Shown: piece by piece, positions 50,111 to 58,883 of the stretch | Layout: each line of letters begins with the position of its first letter | Numbering within the stretch: position 1 is the stretch's first letter | NCBI RefSeq assembly: GCF_023544465.1 | Contig: NZ_JALPVL010000008.1 | Location: 186,001 to 250,000 of the forward strand | Reading direction: 5' to 3' | Length of the DNA: 64,000 nt | Origin: Paractinoplanes maris | Lineage (GTDB): Bacteria > Actinomycetota > Actinomycetes > Mycobacteriales > Micromonosporaceae | Made by a program: the position numbers and the translations under genes | The notes under the pieces: generated by a model | Databases searched by the model: none | Told to the model about the DNA's origin: nothing | Seen by the model: only the letters and a program-made list of their open reading frames with translations

Positions 50111-50267
50111 GACGTGGCCTTTCTCGCTCTGCGGACCCTTCTCCGCAGCACGGCTCAGCGCACCCGGACAGGACTGTGCCGGGCGCGCGCAAACGCCATT
50201 GCGGAGATCCGGGAAATTGCCCGGATTAACGCGCAATTCACATTACGACGTTAACAAGAAAGACCAT

Positions 50268-51269
50268 TCACTCGACGATTTTCCGGTAAATCGCCAGGTA
50301 GTCCTCGACCATGCGGTCACGGGAGAACCGTTCTCGGGCGCGGCGGGCACAGGCGCCCCGGTCGAGCCCGCCGATCCGGCCGACCGCGGCGACCGCTTCG
50401 TCCACGTCCTCGACGAGATGCCCGGTGACGCCCTCGTCGACCACCTCGGGCATCGACCCTTTCCGGTACGCGATCACGGGCGTCCCGCAGGCCATCGACT
50501 CCACCACCGACAGGCCGAACGGCTCGGCGAACCGGATCGGATGCAGCAGCGCGAGCCCCGACCCGAGGATCGTCCCGCGCTCGTCCGGCCCGACCGACCC
50601 CAGGTAGACGACCCGGTCCCCGTCGATCCGCGGCTCGATCAGCTCCTCGAAGTACTCCCGGTCCTGCACGATCCCGCACATCACCAGCCGCCGGCCGGCC
50701 CGCCGGGCGATCTCGATGGCCAGGTCGGTGCCCTTGTCGGGGTGGATGCGCCCGAACAGGATCAGGTCGTCCCGGCTCCCGGTGTGCACCGGCAGCGCGT
50801 CGAGGTCGATGCCGTGGTGCACCGTGCCGAGGTAGTCGAGGTCGGGGGAGCGGTCGCTGTCCGAGATCGAGACGTACGCCGAGCGCCCGCGGCGATAAGC
50901 GGGCAGGATGTTCGGCCCCGAGAAGCCGTGGATCGTGGTCACCATGGGCGCCGCGCAGTGCTCCGAGAAGGCCAGCGGCAGCCAGTCCAGGTGGTTGTGC
51001 ACGATGTCGAACTCACCCGAGCGGGCCAGGGCGTGTCCCACGTGCAGGGCTTCCCAGACCCGGCCGTCCAGGGCGTCGTTCTCCTCGTACCCGCCCGGGG
51101 CGACCCCGTCCAGGGTGGCCTTGGTGATCGAGTCGAGGCTGGCGAACAGCGTGACGTCGATGCCGCGGTCGACCAGGCCTTCGGTGATCAGGCTGGTCAC
51201 CAGCTCCCAGGGCCCGTAGTGCCGGGGCGGCGTACGCCAGGCGATCGGGCCCAGCATGGCGACCTTCAT
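50268..51269 (-). CDS. GT4 family glycosyltransferase
   Basis: A 333-residue GT-B glycosyltransferase. It begins MKVAMLGPIAWRTPPRHYGPWELVTSLITEGLVDRG, the start typical of the GT4 enzymes related to mannosyl- or trehalose-linked transferases. FDIVHNHLDWLPLAF and TTIHGFSG follow. The C-terminal domain has VHHGIDLD, LILFGRIHPDKGTDLAIEIAR and the EX7E region FAEPFGLSVVESMACGTPVIAYRKGSMPEVV. It is the first gene of the four-gene group on this strand and is divergent from the GH13 glucosidase, 82 bases away. The shared intergenic region contains TTAACACGTGCTTAGTAT, which could hold both promoters. Confidence 0.87.
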   Translation of the reverse strand: MKVAMLGPIAWRTPPRHYGPWELVTSLITEGLVDRGIDVTLFASLDSITKATLDGVAPGGYEENDALDGRVWEALHVGHALARSGEFDIVHNHLDWLPLAFSEHCAAPMVTTIHGFSGPNILPAYRRGRSAYVSISDSDRSPDLDYLGTVHHGIDLDALPVHTGSRDDLILFGRIHPDKGTDLAIEIARRAGRRLVMCGIVQDREYFEELIEPRIDGDRVVYLGSVGPDERGTILGSGLALLHPIRFAEPFGLSVVESMACGTPVIAYRKGSMPEVVDEGVTGHLVEDVDEAVAAVGRIGGLDRGACARRARERFSRDRMVEDYLAIYRKIVE

Positions 51270-51351
51270 GACAAATGCCTCGTACAGGTAGTTAACACGT
51301 GCTTAGTATGCCCAGCGGTTTGATCCGGCGTTCTCGTGTTAGAGAAGACCC

Positions 51352-53049
51352 ATGACGGATCTCTGGTGGAAGAGTGCGGTTGTTTACCAGATCTACCCGC
51401 GCAGCTTCGCGGACGCCGACGGCGACGGCATGGGCGATCTGCGCGGCATCATCGACCACCTGGACCATCTGTCCGGTCTCGGCGTCGACGTGATCTGGCT
51501 GTCGCCCATCTATCCCTCCCCGCAGGACGACAACGGTTACGACATCAGCGACTACCAGAACATCGAACCGGTCTTCGGCGACCTGGAGACCTTCGACGAA
51601 CTGCTGGCCGGTATCCACGCCCGGGGCATGAAGCTGATCATGGACCTGGTCGTGAACCACTCCTCGGACGAACACCCGTGGTTCATCGAGAGCCGTTCCA
51701 GCAAGGACAACCCGAAGCGCGACTGGTATTGGTGGCAGCCGGCCCGCGACGGCATGGAGCCGGGCACCCCCGGCGCCGAACCGACCAACTGGGGCTCGGT
51801 GTTCGGCGGCTCGGCCTGGGAACTCGACGAGAAGACCGGCGAGTACTACCTGCACCTGTTCTCCAAGAAGCAGCCCGACCTCAACTGGGAGAACCCCGAG
51901 GTCCGCCAGGCCGTCTACGCGATGATGAACTGGTGGCTCGACCGGGGCATCGACGGCTTCCGGATGGACGTCATCAACATGATCTCCAAGGTGGTGCCGC
52001 TCCCCGACGGCCGCGTCACAGCCGGATCGCTCTACGGTGACGGCTCGGCCGGCTTCATCAACGGCCCCCGGATCCACGAGTTCCTGCAGGAGATGCACCG
52101 CGAGGTCTTCGCCGGCCGCGACGCGTTGCTGACCGTCGGCGAAATGCCCGGCGTCACCGTCGACGAGGCGAAACTGTTCACCGACCCGCAGCGCAACGAG
52201 GTCGACATGGTCTTCCAGTTCGACCACGTCTGGGCCGACCGCGGCGAAGACCCGTGGCTCCTGATGCCGCTGCAGCTGACCAACCTGAAAGCCATCTTCA
52301 ACCGCTGGCAGACCGGCCTGGCCGAGGTCGGGTGGAACAGCCTTTACTGGAACAACCACGACCAGCCCCGGGCAGTCTCCCGCTACGGCGACGACAGTGC
52401 GCAATACCGGGTGGCGTCCGCCAAAATGCTGGGCACCGTGCTCCACCTGCACCGCGGCACGCCGTACGTCTATCAGGGCGAAGAACTGGGAATGACGAAC
52501 TTTCCCTTCCGGACGATCGACGAGTTCCGCGACATCGAGGCGTTGGGCCAGTACGCGCAGGCCATCGACCACGAGGGACGGTCACCCGACGAGGTCCTGA
52601 CGGTCCTGCGAGCCCGCGGCCGCGACAACGCCCGCACGCCCATGCAGTGGAACGTCTCGGAGCACGCGGGCTTCACCACCGGAACGCCGTGGCTGGCGGT
52701 CAACCCGAACTACCCGGAGGTCAACGCCGAGGCCGCCCAAGGCGATCCGGACTCGGTCTACCACTACTACCGCCAGCTGATCGCGTTGCGCCACGACGAG
52801 CCGGCTGTGGTGGACGGTGACTTCACCATGCTGCTGCCCAACCACGAGCAGTTGTACGCGTACACCCGTCGGCTGGGCGGGACCGAGCTGCTGGTGATCG
52901 GGAACTTCTCGGGGGCGGCGGTCAAGGCAGACCTCGAGGACGACTGGTCGGGGGCGGAGCTCGTGCTGACCAATCTGTCGGCGCCGCCGGACAAGGACTG
53001 GACTCTGGCTCCTTGGCAGGCTGTGGTTTATCGGCGGTCGGTGGGATAA
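51352..53049 (+). CDS. GH13 alpha-glucosidase / oligo-1,6-glucosidase
   Basis: A 565-residue GH13 enzyme without a signal peptide. Conserved segments are SAVVYQIYPRSFADADGDGMGDLRGI, LIMDLVVNHSSDEHPWF, nucleophile Asp in GFRMDVIN, acid Glu in TVGEMPG, Asp in NNHDQPR and YQGEELGMTNFPF. The length, the M-D-V-I-N sequence and the long middle insertion fit the subfamily 31 oligo-1,6-glucosidase/sucrose isomerase group. It would hydrolyse isomaltose- or other short alpha-glucosides in the cytosol. It is about 41 residues longer than the GH13 enzyme in the alpha-1,3-glucan operon and clearly a separate paralogue. AGAGAAG lies upstream of the ATG. Confidence 0.92.
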   Translation: MTDLWWKSAVVYQIYPRSFADADGDGMGDLRGIIDHLDHLSGLGVDVIWLSPIYPSPQDDNGYDISDYQNIEPVFGDLETFDELLAGIHARGMKLIMDLVVNHSSDEHPWFIESRSSKDNPKRDWYWWQPARDGMEPGTPGAEPTNWGSVFGGSAWELDEKTGEYYLHLFSKKQPDLNWENPEVRQAVYAMMNWWLDRGIDGFRMDVINMISKVVPLPDGRVTAGSLYGDGSAGFINGPRIHEFLQEMHREVFAGRDALLTVGEMPGVTVDEAKLFTDPQRNEVDMVFQFDHVWADRGEDPWLLMPLQLTNLKAIFNRWQTGLAEVGWNSLYWNNHDQPRAVSRYGDDSAQYRVASAKMLGTVLHLHRGTPYVYQGEELGMTNFPFRTIDEFRDIEALGQYAQAIDHEGRSPDEVLTVLRARGRDNARTPMQWNVSEHAGFTTGTPWLAVNPNYPEVNAEAAQGDPDSVYHYYRQLIALRHDEPAVVDGDFTMLLPNHEQLYAYTRRLGGTELLVIGNFSGAAVKADLEDDWSGAELVLTNLSAPPDKDWTLAPWQAVVYRRSVG

Positions 53050-53578
53050 CCCGCGTTGCCTCCCTCTGGGCTGTGTCGGGGTGGCTTGGTGGGCGGGGAT
53101 TTGTTGCGGTGGACGGGCGAGCTTGCCGGCGGCATCGACTTGGGTCACCGGCTGCTGGGTGCCTGGTCGGGGTGGCGGTCACCTGACGGGTGAGGGATCT
53201 GGCTGCCGCGTTGGGGACGAAGCGAGGCGGTCCGCTTCAGCAGGCCGACGTGGGTGGTGGGATGCGGGAACTTAACAATGCCGGTCGCGTCCGCCTTCGG
53301 CATACATCGTGCAACGGCCGCTGGGTGCATGGCTCTACTTGCCGGTGCCGTCTCGGCGGCTGAACGCCGGCCGGGCTTCGCCTCGGCTTACGCCCAAGCG
53401 GGCGACGCACGCGTAGCTTCGCCCCAACCATTGGCCGATGCGTGCGTAGCCCCCCGGCCGAGCCGCGCGAATCAAGTTTACGCGGCGCCAACAGCCGACG
53501 ACTTGAATCGGCTCAGAGCGGGGCGCGTTATGCCGAGCTTTGCCATGGCGGTGCTCCGTCCACAAAATCCGTCCTGAA
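53050..53578. other. Gene-free stretch after the GH13 gene
   Basis: No gene is supported. Composition is lower in GC than the neighbours and codon-like bias is absent in all frames. GCACGCGTAGCTTCGCCCC and ATGCGTGCGTAGCCCCCC form a diverged direct repeat near 53408-53455. TCAAGT and ACTTGA form a short dyad near 53473-53508. This is probably decayed or intergenic repeat DNA. Confidence 0.45.
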
Positions 53579-53708
53579 GCTTGGTTGATCTCTCCGGGGC
53601 GGCAGCCTCAGCTCATCGTGAGCTGGGGCAGGCCGCAAGCGCTCTTCTTGCGGCCTGCCCCAGCTTGCGATTCGCTCCCGGCTTCCGACGCGGAGAGATC
53701 AACCAAGC
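53579..53708. mobile_element. MITE-like palindromic element (18-bp terminal inverted repeats)
   Basis: GCTTGGTTGATCTCTCCG (53579-53596) recurs as an exact inverted copy at 53691-53708, bounding a 130-base unit. Inside is a perfect 19-bp stem, AGCTGGGGCAGGCCGCAAG (53621-53639) with 53647-53665, around a 7-base loop. An alternative small stem GCTCA/TGAGC (53611-53623) overlaps its left arm. There is no coding capacity and no clear target-site duplication. It could be a non-autonomous element or a large terminator/RNA structure. A similar TTGATCTTTTCGAG word lies just outside at 53730. Confidence 0.5.
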
Positions 53709-53863
53709 CCACCACCGCAACAAACCCAGTTGATCTTTTCGAGCGGCCGGGGATTGGGGCAGAGCCCCAAGGTCTACCCCCGTGCACACTGCGCCCCTGC
53801 CGCCGCTGATCGCTTCGTGGGGCTGGGAATGCCGGCCCAAGATGAGAAGCGCGCAACATGAGG

Positions 53864-53897
53864 CTGGGCGCCTGGCTGCATGCAGCCAGGCGCCCAG
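53864..53897 (-). terminator. 34-bp perfect palindrome
   Basis: CTGGGCGCCTGGCTGCA (53864-53880) is followed immediately by its exact reverse complement (53881-53897). It lies 17 bases after the stop of the 48-residue membrane protein gene and is presumably its terminator. The absence of any loop base is unusual. Confidence 0.65.
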
Positions 53898-53914
53898 ATC
53901 AGACAAGAGCGGGA

Positions 53915-54061
53915 TCAGCCGGTAATGGTGTCCCAGGAGTAGCCGAGCAACGCGAAAGCCGCCCCCAGCAACGCCAAACTGACACCGCGGGACGAGATCG
54001 GCAGCGCGGCCAGCACAAGCAGAATGATGGCGATCAGATAGAAGATGCCCTGAACGGACAT
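53915..54061 (-). CDS. Small two-helix membrane protein, 48 residues
   Basis: A 48-residue protein not previously long enough to stand out. It reads as one hydrophobic helix (GIFYLIAIILLVLAALPI), a short SSRG turn, and a second hydrophobic segment (VSLALLGAAFALLGYSW), ending DTITG. GAGGAG lies 6 bases upstream of its ATG, a strong ribosome-binding site, and a perfect palindrome follows the stop, so it is probably expressed. Small proteins of this style are widespread in actinobacteria; the function is unknown. It lies directly downstream (57 bases) of the CocE-type hydrolase gene on the same strand. Confidence 0.75.
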   Translation of the reverse strand: MSVQGIFYLIAIILLVLAALPISSRGVSLALLGAAFALLGYSWDTITG

Positions 54062-54118
54062 GGAAGCTCCTCGATAGTGGGGGTGGCGGCGCAGCCAATA
54101 CCCCCACGACGGGAGGCT

Positions 54119-55669
54119 TCAAACCAAGGTCAACACGAGTTCGGAGCCGGGAGTGATCGTTGTCTCGGTGGGGACCAGGCGGGTGGCCGGGCCCACCGGC
54201 TCGGTGGTGCCGTAGTTGCGCAGGAAGCGGGGATGCGCCCCACCACTGATCTGGACCCGCAGGCGGTGGCCGGGCCGGAACACGTGCGCGGTGTGTCCCA
54301 TGTCGACGGTGACGCGGCCCTCGGTGGTCATCCGGGTCAGGCCGTCGCAGATATTCAGGGAGCGACCGGTGGGGTCCACGTCACAGAGGCGGACGAAGAG
54401 GTCGGCACTGGCGGCGGTGGTGGCGGCGTCCAGTTCGGCGCGGACCGGGCCCATCAGCGTGAGCGGCCTCTCGACCGGGTCGCTGGTGAAGAGCAGCACG
54501 TCGGAGCGGCGTTCGAGCTCGGCGTTGTCGACCTGGCCCTGGGTCGGGGACTGCAGCGGGCCGCCGATCGACGGGGTCGGGTCGGTGGGGTCGTACCGGA
54601 ATTGCCAACCCCGTGCCGCGTCGAACGAGTCGAGGCGCAGGTGCTCGGCGCGGGTGCCGGGCGGGGGCCAGTCGGGCAGGTCCCGCCATTCGTCCACGCC
54701 GCCCACGTGGACCCGTACGCGATAGGCCGGAGGCTCGCCGCGCAGCCGGCGCATCGTCTGGGCGAAGATCTCGGTCCAGCCCTTCTCGAGGGCCGACGTG
54801 TGGGTCCACGGGCCGATCAGCAGGTCGACGTCGCGGCCGGCGGCGCGCAGCGCGGCATGCTGATCGAGCACCTGGTTGAGGGTGAGATCCCACCAGCCGA
54901 GCAGCAGGCTGACCGGCACCTCCATCGCGCCGGCCGCGGCGGACATCGACGCGCCCTCCCAGAACTCGGGTGTCGGGTGGGTGAGCCACTCCTCGAACTG
55001 TGGCCGCCGGCCCCCGAACGCCGACGGATACGCGTCGAGGAGCGGCAGCCCCCGGATGGCGCGCTGCAAGCGGTACTTCAGGCGCAGCGCGCCGATGAGC
55101 AGATCGCCCGAGGTGGCTCCGCCCTGTTTCAAAGCCATGCCGCCGACGATTGCCCGCTCCAGGCCGAACGCGCCGCCGGCCCAGAAGAAGTCGTACGGGT
55201 CGGTGTGGCCGAGCTGCATCACGGCGCCGCGCCACTCGGGTGGCGGGTCGGCGGCCAGGGCGGCTTGCGAATAGGACATGTAGCTGGCGCCGAGGGTGTA
55301 GAGCTCGCCGGTGAACCAGCTCTGCTTGCGCAGCCACTCGACCGCGGCGACGCCGTCGGCGGTCTCGTGGCGCCAGGGGTGGAATTCGCCCCCCGATCCT
55401 TGGGTGCCTCGGGTGCTCTGCAGCAGCACGTGGAAGCCCTGCTCGGCGACGCGGACGCCGTACAGCAGGTTCCAGGGGAAACCACTTCGGATGTACGGGG
55501 CCCGGACGAGCACGGTCGGGCAGGGCGCGCCGGCGGCCGGCGCGTAGTGGTCGGTGAGCAGCGCGACCCCGTCGGCGGCGGGCACGGGCACGGCCGTTTC
55601 CCGCTGGACGGTGTAGGGGCCCGGGGCCCGGCGGCTCAGGAGTCGGAGGGACAGTGGCAGTCTTTTCAT
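54119..55669 (-). CDS. CocE/NonD family hydrolase (X-Pro dipeptidyl-peptidase S15-like)
   Basis: A 516-residue alpha/beta-hydrolase. TDHYAP and VLVRAPYIRSG open the core; RGTQGSGGEF is the family motif; the nucleophile region is TLGASYMSYSQA. An acid in LGWWDLTLNQ and a His in GPWTHT complete the likely triad. The C-terminal jelly-roll domain (PVERPLTLMGPVRAELDA...GHRLRVQISGGAHPRFLRN) is typical of CocE and S15 members. Substrates are esters or amides such as glutaryl or cocaine-like esters; the true one is unknown. The ATG at 55669 has GGGGGTGG upstream. It is divergent from a TetR gene with a palindromic site between them, so it is probably induced by its substrate. Confidence 0.9.
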   Translation of the reverse strand: MKRLPLSLRLLSRRAPGPYTVQRETAVPVPAADGVALLTDHYAPAAGAPCPTVLVRAPYIRSGFPWNLLYGVRVAEQGFHVLLQSTRGTQGSGGEFHPWRHETADGVAAVEWLRKQSWFTGELYTLGASYMSYSQAALAADPPPEWRGAVMQLGHTDPYDFFWAGGAFGLERAIVGGMALKQGGATSGDLLIGALRLKYRLQRAIRGLPLLDAYPSAFGGRRPQFEEWLTHPTPEFWEGASMSAAAGAMEVPVSLLLGWWDLTLNQVLDQHAALRAAGRDVDLLIGPWTHTSALEKGWTEIFAQTMRRLRGEPPAYRVRVHVGGVDEWRDLPDWPPPGTRAEHLRLDSFDAARGWQFRYDPTDPTPSIGGPLQSPTQGQVDNAELERRSDVLLFTSDPVERPLTLMGPVRAELDAATTAASADLFVRLCDVDPTGRSLNICDGLTRMTTEGRVTVDMGHTAHVFRPGHRLRVQISGGAHPRFLRNYGTTEPVGPATRLVPTETTITPGSELVLTLV

Positions 55670-55690
55670 CGGTCCACCCCCGCAATTATC

Positions 55691-55701
55691 GTACGTCGTA
55701 C
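55691..55701. promoter_or_regulatory. Candidate TetR site between hydrolase and TetR genes
   Basis: GTACGTCGTAC is an odd palindrome with 5-bp arms about a central T. On the minus strand GATAAT (55683-55688) lies right beside it and may be the hydrolase -10 box, so binding would block that promoter. Confidence 0.5.
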
Positions 55702-55725
55702 CAAAAATAGTAGCAGGAGGCATCG

Positions 55726-56358
55726 ATGGCTCGCGGACGTCCGCCCGCGCACACCCGGGAGCAGGTCGTGGACGCCGCGATCGGCATCGCCGACGTCGAA
55801 GGACTGGGGGCGGTGACGATGCGCCGCATCGCCCAGGACATCGGCGCCGGCGCGATGTCGCTCTACACGTACGTCCCGGACAAGGACCGCCTGGTGGATC
55901 TGATGGTCGACCGGATCTCCGGGACCGTCCCGCCGATCGCGATCACCGGCGACTGGCGTACGGATCTGCTGGCCCTGGCCCGTTCCCAGCGCACCCTGAT
56001 GCGGGCGCATCCGTGGCTACCCACGGCCCTGCCCAACCGGCGGCTGACCGGCCGCAACACGCTCGCCTATCTGGAACAGGGCCTGGCCGCGCTCGAACCG
56101 ACCGGCCTGCCCGGGTCGATCAAGATGGAGATCGTCGCGCTGCTCACCGGGCTGGTGGCCACGTTCGTCACGGCCGAGGTGGCCGGGACGACGCCCGTAC
56201 CGGAACAGGTCGCGCTCATCGGTGAGGCGGTGGCCAGTGGGGACTTCCCGCAACTGGCCGCGACCCTGGCCGAAGGTGGCCAGGGTCGCGAACCCGACTT
56301 CGATCGCATCGCCGGGTGGACGATCACCGGTCTGGTGACTCAGGCCCTCAACTCTTGA
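55726..56358 (+). CDS. TetR family regulator with TetR_C-type domain
   Basis: A 210-residue repressor. The N terminus MARGRPPAHTREQVVDAAIGIADVEGLGAVTMRRIAQDIGAGAMSLYTYVPDKDRLVDLMVD is a classic HTH with the LYTYV recognition helix found in tetracycline-repressor-like proteins. The C-terminal part (WRTDLLALARSQRTLMRAHPWLPTALPNRRLTG...) is the common TetR_C ligand fold. AGGAGG lies 5 bases before the ATG. Divergence from the CocE-type hydrolase gene suggests it as the target. Its last 11 bases overlap the convergent glyoxalase-like gene. Confidence 0.9.
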   Translation: MARGRPPAHTREQVVDAAIGIADVEGLGAVTMRRIAQDIGAGAMSLYTYVPDKDRLVDLMVDRISGTVPPIAITGDWRTDLLALARSQRTLMRAHPWLPTALPNRRLTGRNTLAYLEQGLAALEPTGLPGSIKMEIVALLTGLVATFVTAEVAGTTPVPEQVALIGEAVASGDFPQLAATLAEGGQGREPDFDRIAGWTITGLVTQALNS

Positions 56359-56713
56359 GGCAGATGTCGAAGGGGTGACCCTCGGGGTCGAGCAGCACCC
56401 GCCAGCGGTCGGCGTTCGGCTGCTCGTCGGGCTTCGTCGCGCCCAGCGCCAGCGCCTGCTGCTCACCCTTGTCCAGGTCGTCGACGTAGAAGTCGAGGTG
56501 GTAGCGCTTGGGCGAGCTCTCCCGCGGCCAGCCCGAAGCCGAATATCCGGGCACCTGCCCGAAGCCGATGCTGGTCGAGCCGTCGCCGATCATCGCGTAC
56601 TCGGCCTGGCTGTGCTGGACCTCCCAGCCCAGCACAGCGGCGTAGAAACGGGCCTGTCCGGCCGGGTCGGACGCGTCCAGATTGATCATGGCCAGCGTTG
56701 CGAATCCACTCAT
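56348..56713 (-). CDS. VOC (glyoxalase/bleomycin resistance) family protein
   Basis: A 121-residue vicinal-oxygen-chelate protein. MSGFATLAMINLDASDPAGQARFYAAVLGWEV is the first beta-alpha-beta-beta-beta unit. The second half has YHLDFYVDDLDKGEQQALALGATKPDEQ and DPEGHPFDICLKS, where the terminal G-H-x-F-D pattern is typical. Metal binding is uncertain, and many members are antibiotic-binding or isomerase-like proteins. ATG 56713 is chosen for its homology start; GGAAGGAT is upstream. It follows the amidase by 40 bases on the same strand, though read-through is not certain. Confidence 0.85.
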   Translation of the reverse strand: MSGFATLAMINLDASDPAGQARFYAAVLGWEVQHSQAEYAMIGDGSTSIGFGQVPGYSASGWPRESSPKRYHLDFYVDDLDKGEQQALALGATKPDEQPNADRWRVLLDPEGHPFDICLKS

Positions 56714-56753
56714 GAACGCGATCCTTCCCGCAGAGACTGACACCTTCTGTCAG

Positions 56754-58883
56754 TTACTTCAGATAGACCAGCCCGTCGAGGGCGACCCCCGGCCGACCCG
56801 TCGTGCCTTCCACCACGATCCGTACGGTGTGCTCGCCGCTCTGCGGCCACCAGCGTGACCACACCACCTGACGTGGCTGCGGCCGAGCGGAGCGCAGGTC
56901 GATCAGACCCTGCGGCTGCCCGTCGAGGAACACCCCGATCCGGCCGGCGCGCGGGCCCCGGCTGAGCACGAGCGCCGCCGAGCTGCCGCTGAACCGCCAC
57001 GACGCGCTCGTGCCGCGCACGCTGCCGCCGACCGCGGTGCCGCCGAGATAGGACCCGTTGCTCAGTGGACGCCACGTTCCGGTGCGCTGGGCCGACGATT
57101 CCGAGACCACCACCGGCGTACGGGTGACTGAGGCACTCACGGCGTTGAAGGCACGGTCGGTGGCGCGCACCGTGAAGGTGGTGGGCCGGTTGGCGGGGGC
57201 GCCGACGTTCCGCGTACGGGAAGTGACGCCCAGATTGACGGTCGCGGGCCGGGTCAAGCGCACCGAACCCAGGCTGGCGTTGTCGCGGACGGTCCAGTCG
57301 AGGTGCATCGGCACCGCGCTGAGATCGACAGTGCCCGGCCGCAGTGCCACGTCGGGCTCACGGCTGAAGACCGGCGCGCTCGTGTCGGCGAAGACCCGGC
57401 TGCTCACGGCCGTGGACCGGCCCGACAGGTGCAGCGCGCGCACGGTGACGGTGTGCCCGCCCGGGGCGAGCCGGATCGGGGCGAAGCGGCGACCGGCCGG
57501 CGTGGCGACCCGCAGGACACCGTCGACCCAGACCTCGTAGCGGTTGATCAGCCCGGCCGGCGTGCTGACCGTCCAGGCCGGCTGGATGACGCCCTTGGTG
57601 AAATACCAGGCGCCGGCGTGGGCGGCGCCCCGCATGGCGGTCAGCCGCAGGCCGGTCGGGGCGGCGCCGGCGATCGCGCGGATCGACGGCAGCTGGGCAT
57701 AGAGGGCGTTGCCCGGGCACGCGGTCTGCCCGGCGTCACGGTGCCCCGAGATCCGGAAGAACGGCACGCGCCGACCCCGGGGAAAGCGGTCGGCCCCGGT
57801 CGAGGTGACCACCACCCGGCCGCTCGGCGGATTCCCGTACGCCCCGAGCTTGTAAGCGGCCACGGCGGCGATCACGGTCTGGACCCGCGGGGTGACCCGC
57901 AGGCCGCCGTAGGAGCCGATCACCGCGATGGAGCTGGCATCGGCGTTGAAGCCGAGCGTGTGCGCACCGAGCACCGTGCGCGCGACACCACCGCCACGCC
58001 CCTCGAAGACCGTGCCGCACTTGTCGATCAGGAAGTTGTAGCCGATGTCGTCCCAGCCCCGGCTGCGCACCTGATAGGCCTGGATCCCCCGCACGATGCT
58101 CGCCGACTGCGAACAGCTGTAGCCGTTGCCGGTCGCCGTGTGATGCACGAAGAAGACCTGGGTCGGCCCGGTGTATTCGGGCACGCCCTTGACGATCGCC
58201 TCGTTGGCCCGCCACCCGGCCCGCGTGACCAGCCGCGGAACCGGCCGCGCGGGCAACGGCACAACGGCCCGGGCGGTCGTCTTCTCGGTCCGCCCGGCGT
58301 CCTGCCTCGGGTTCTCTGCTTGCCGCGCGGCGATGGTGCCGCTGGGCGTCGGCGTGGCGGCATGCGGTGTGGCGGTTCTGATCGTGGCCGGTGCCTTGGC
58401 CGGGTGCGGAATGGATCTGCCGCCCGCCGGGGGAGTGACCGCGTCGGCGGCGTCGGGATTGATCAGGTCCATGCGGAGTCCGGCCGGCAGCGGACCCCGA
58501 GCGCCGGTCACGCGGGCCTGGACACCATCGGACGGTCCGACCCACAGGGGGTCCGACGATCCCCGTACGTCGGCCGGAGCGCGACCGTCGGTCTCGAGCG
58601 TCAGCCACGACGACCACCGGCGGGTGTCGGCCGCGCGGGTGCGCACCTGGACGACACCGCCGACCCGGGCCGCCGGATCGGCCCAGGTCACGCCGACAAG
58701 ACTGAACGGCCTGATCGCCGCCGGTCCCTTGCTCACGGCCGAGCCGAGCGCGACCGTCTGCAGCGCCGGATTGACGGCACTTCCCGCAAGCTGCTCAGCG
58801 GCCGAGACCGGCGCGCCGCCCGCCCCGGCCACCAAGGTCAGGAGCGCAGCGGCAGCTCGAGATAACGTCCGATTCCGATGCAC
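56754..58883 (-). CDS. Secreted N-acetylmuramoyl-L-alanine amidase (PGRP domain)
   Basis: A 709-residue exported peptidoglycan amidase. A signal peptide (about 1-29) is followed by a beta-rich N-terminal region and an Ala/Pro/Thr linker. The PGRP/Amidase_2 domain (about 215-395) has VFFVHHTATGNGYSC, GWDDIGYNFLIDKCGTVFEGRGGG, and GHRDAGQTACPGN. Zinc ligands would be the first His of HHT, the GHRD His and the Cys of ACPGN. The C terminus has two beta-sandwich modules with a fold resembling Ig or binding domains. It cleaves the bond between MurNAc and L-Ala, either in the cell's own wall or in that of other bacteria. The start is GTG 58883; no ribosome-binding site stands out. Confidence 0.9.
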   Translation of the reverse strand: MHRNRTLSRAAAALLTLVAGAGGAPVSAAEQLAGSAVNPALQTVALGSAVSKGPAAIRPFSLVGVTWADPAARVGGVVQVRTRAADTRRWSSWLTLETDGRAPADVRGSSDPLWVGPSDGVQARVTGARGPLPAGLRMDLINPDAADAVTPPAGGRSIPHPAKAPATIRTATPHAATPTPSGTIAARQAENPRQDAGRTEKTTARAVVPLPARPVPRLVTRAGWRANEAIVKGVPEYTGPTQVFFVHHTATGNGYSCSQSASIVRGIQAYQVRSRGWDDIGYNFLIDKCGTVFEGRGGGVARTVLGAHTLGFNADASSIAVIGSYGGLRVTPRVQTVIAAVAAYKLGAYGNPPSGRVVVTSTGADRFPRGRRVPFFRISGHRDAGQTACPGNALYAQLPSIRAIAGAAPTGLRLTAMRGAAHAGAWYFTKGVIQPAWTVSTPAGLINRYEVWVDGVLRVATPAGRRFAPIRLAPGGHTVTVRALHLSGRSTAVSSRVFADTSAPVFSREPDVALRPGTVDLSAVPMHLDWTVRDNASLGSVRLTRPATVNLGVTSRTRNVGAPANRPTTFTVRATDRAFNAVSASVTRTPVVVSESSAQRTGTWRPLSNGSYLGGTAVGGSVRGTSASWRFSGSSAALVLSRGPRAGRIGVFLDGQPQGLIDLRSARPQPRQVVWSRWWPQSGEHTVRIVVEGTTGRPGVALDGLVYLK

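Noticed and set aside
53254-53577. 107-codon plus-strand frame after the GH13 gene
   Set aside because: No ribosome-binding site, no coding bias and no recognisable domain; it runs through diverged direct repeats.
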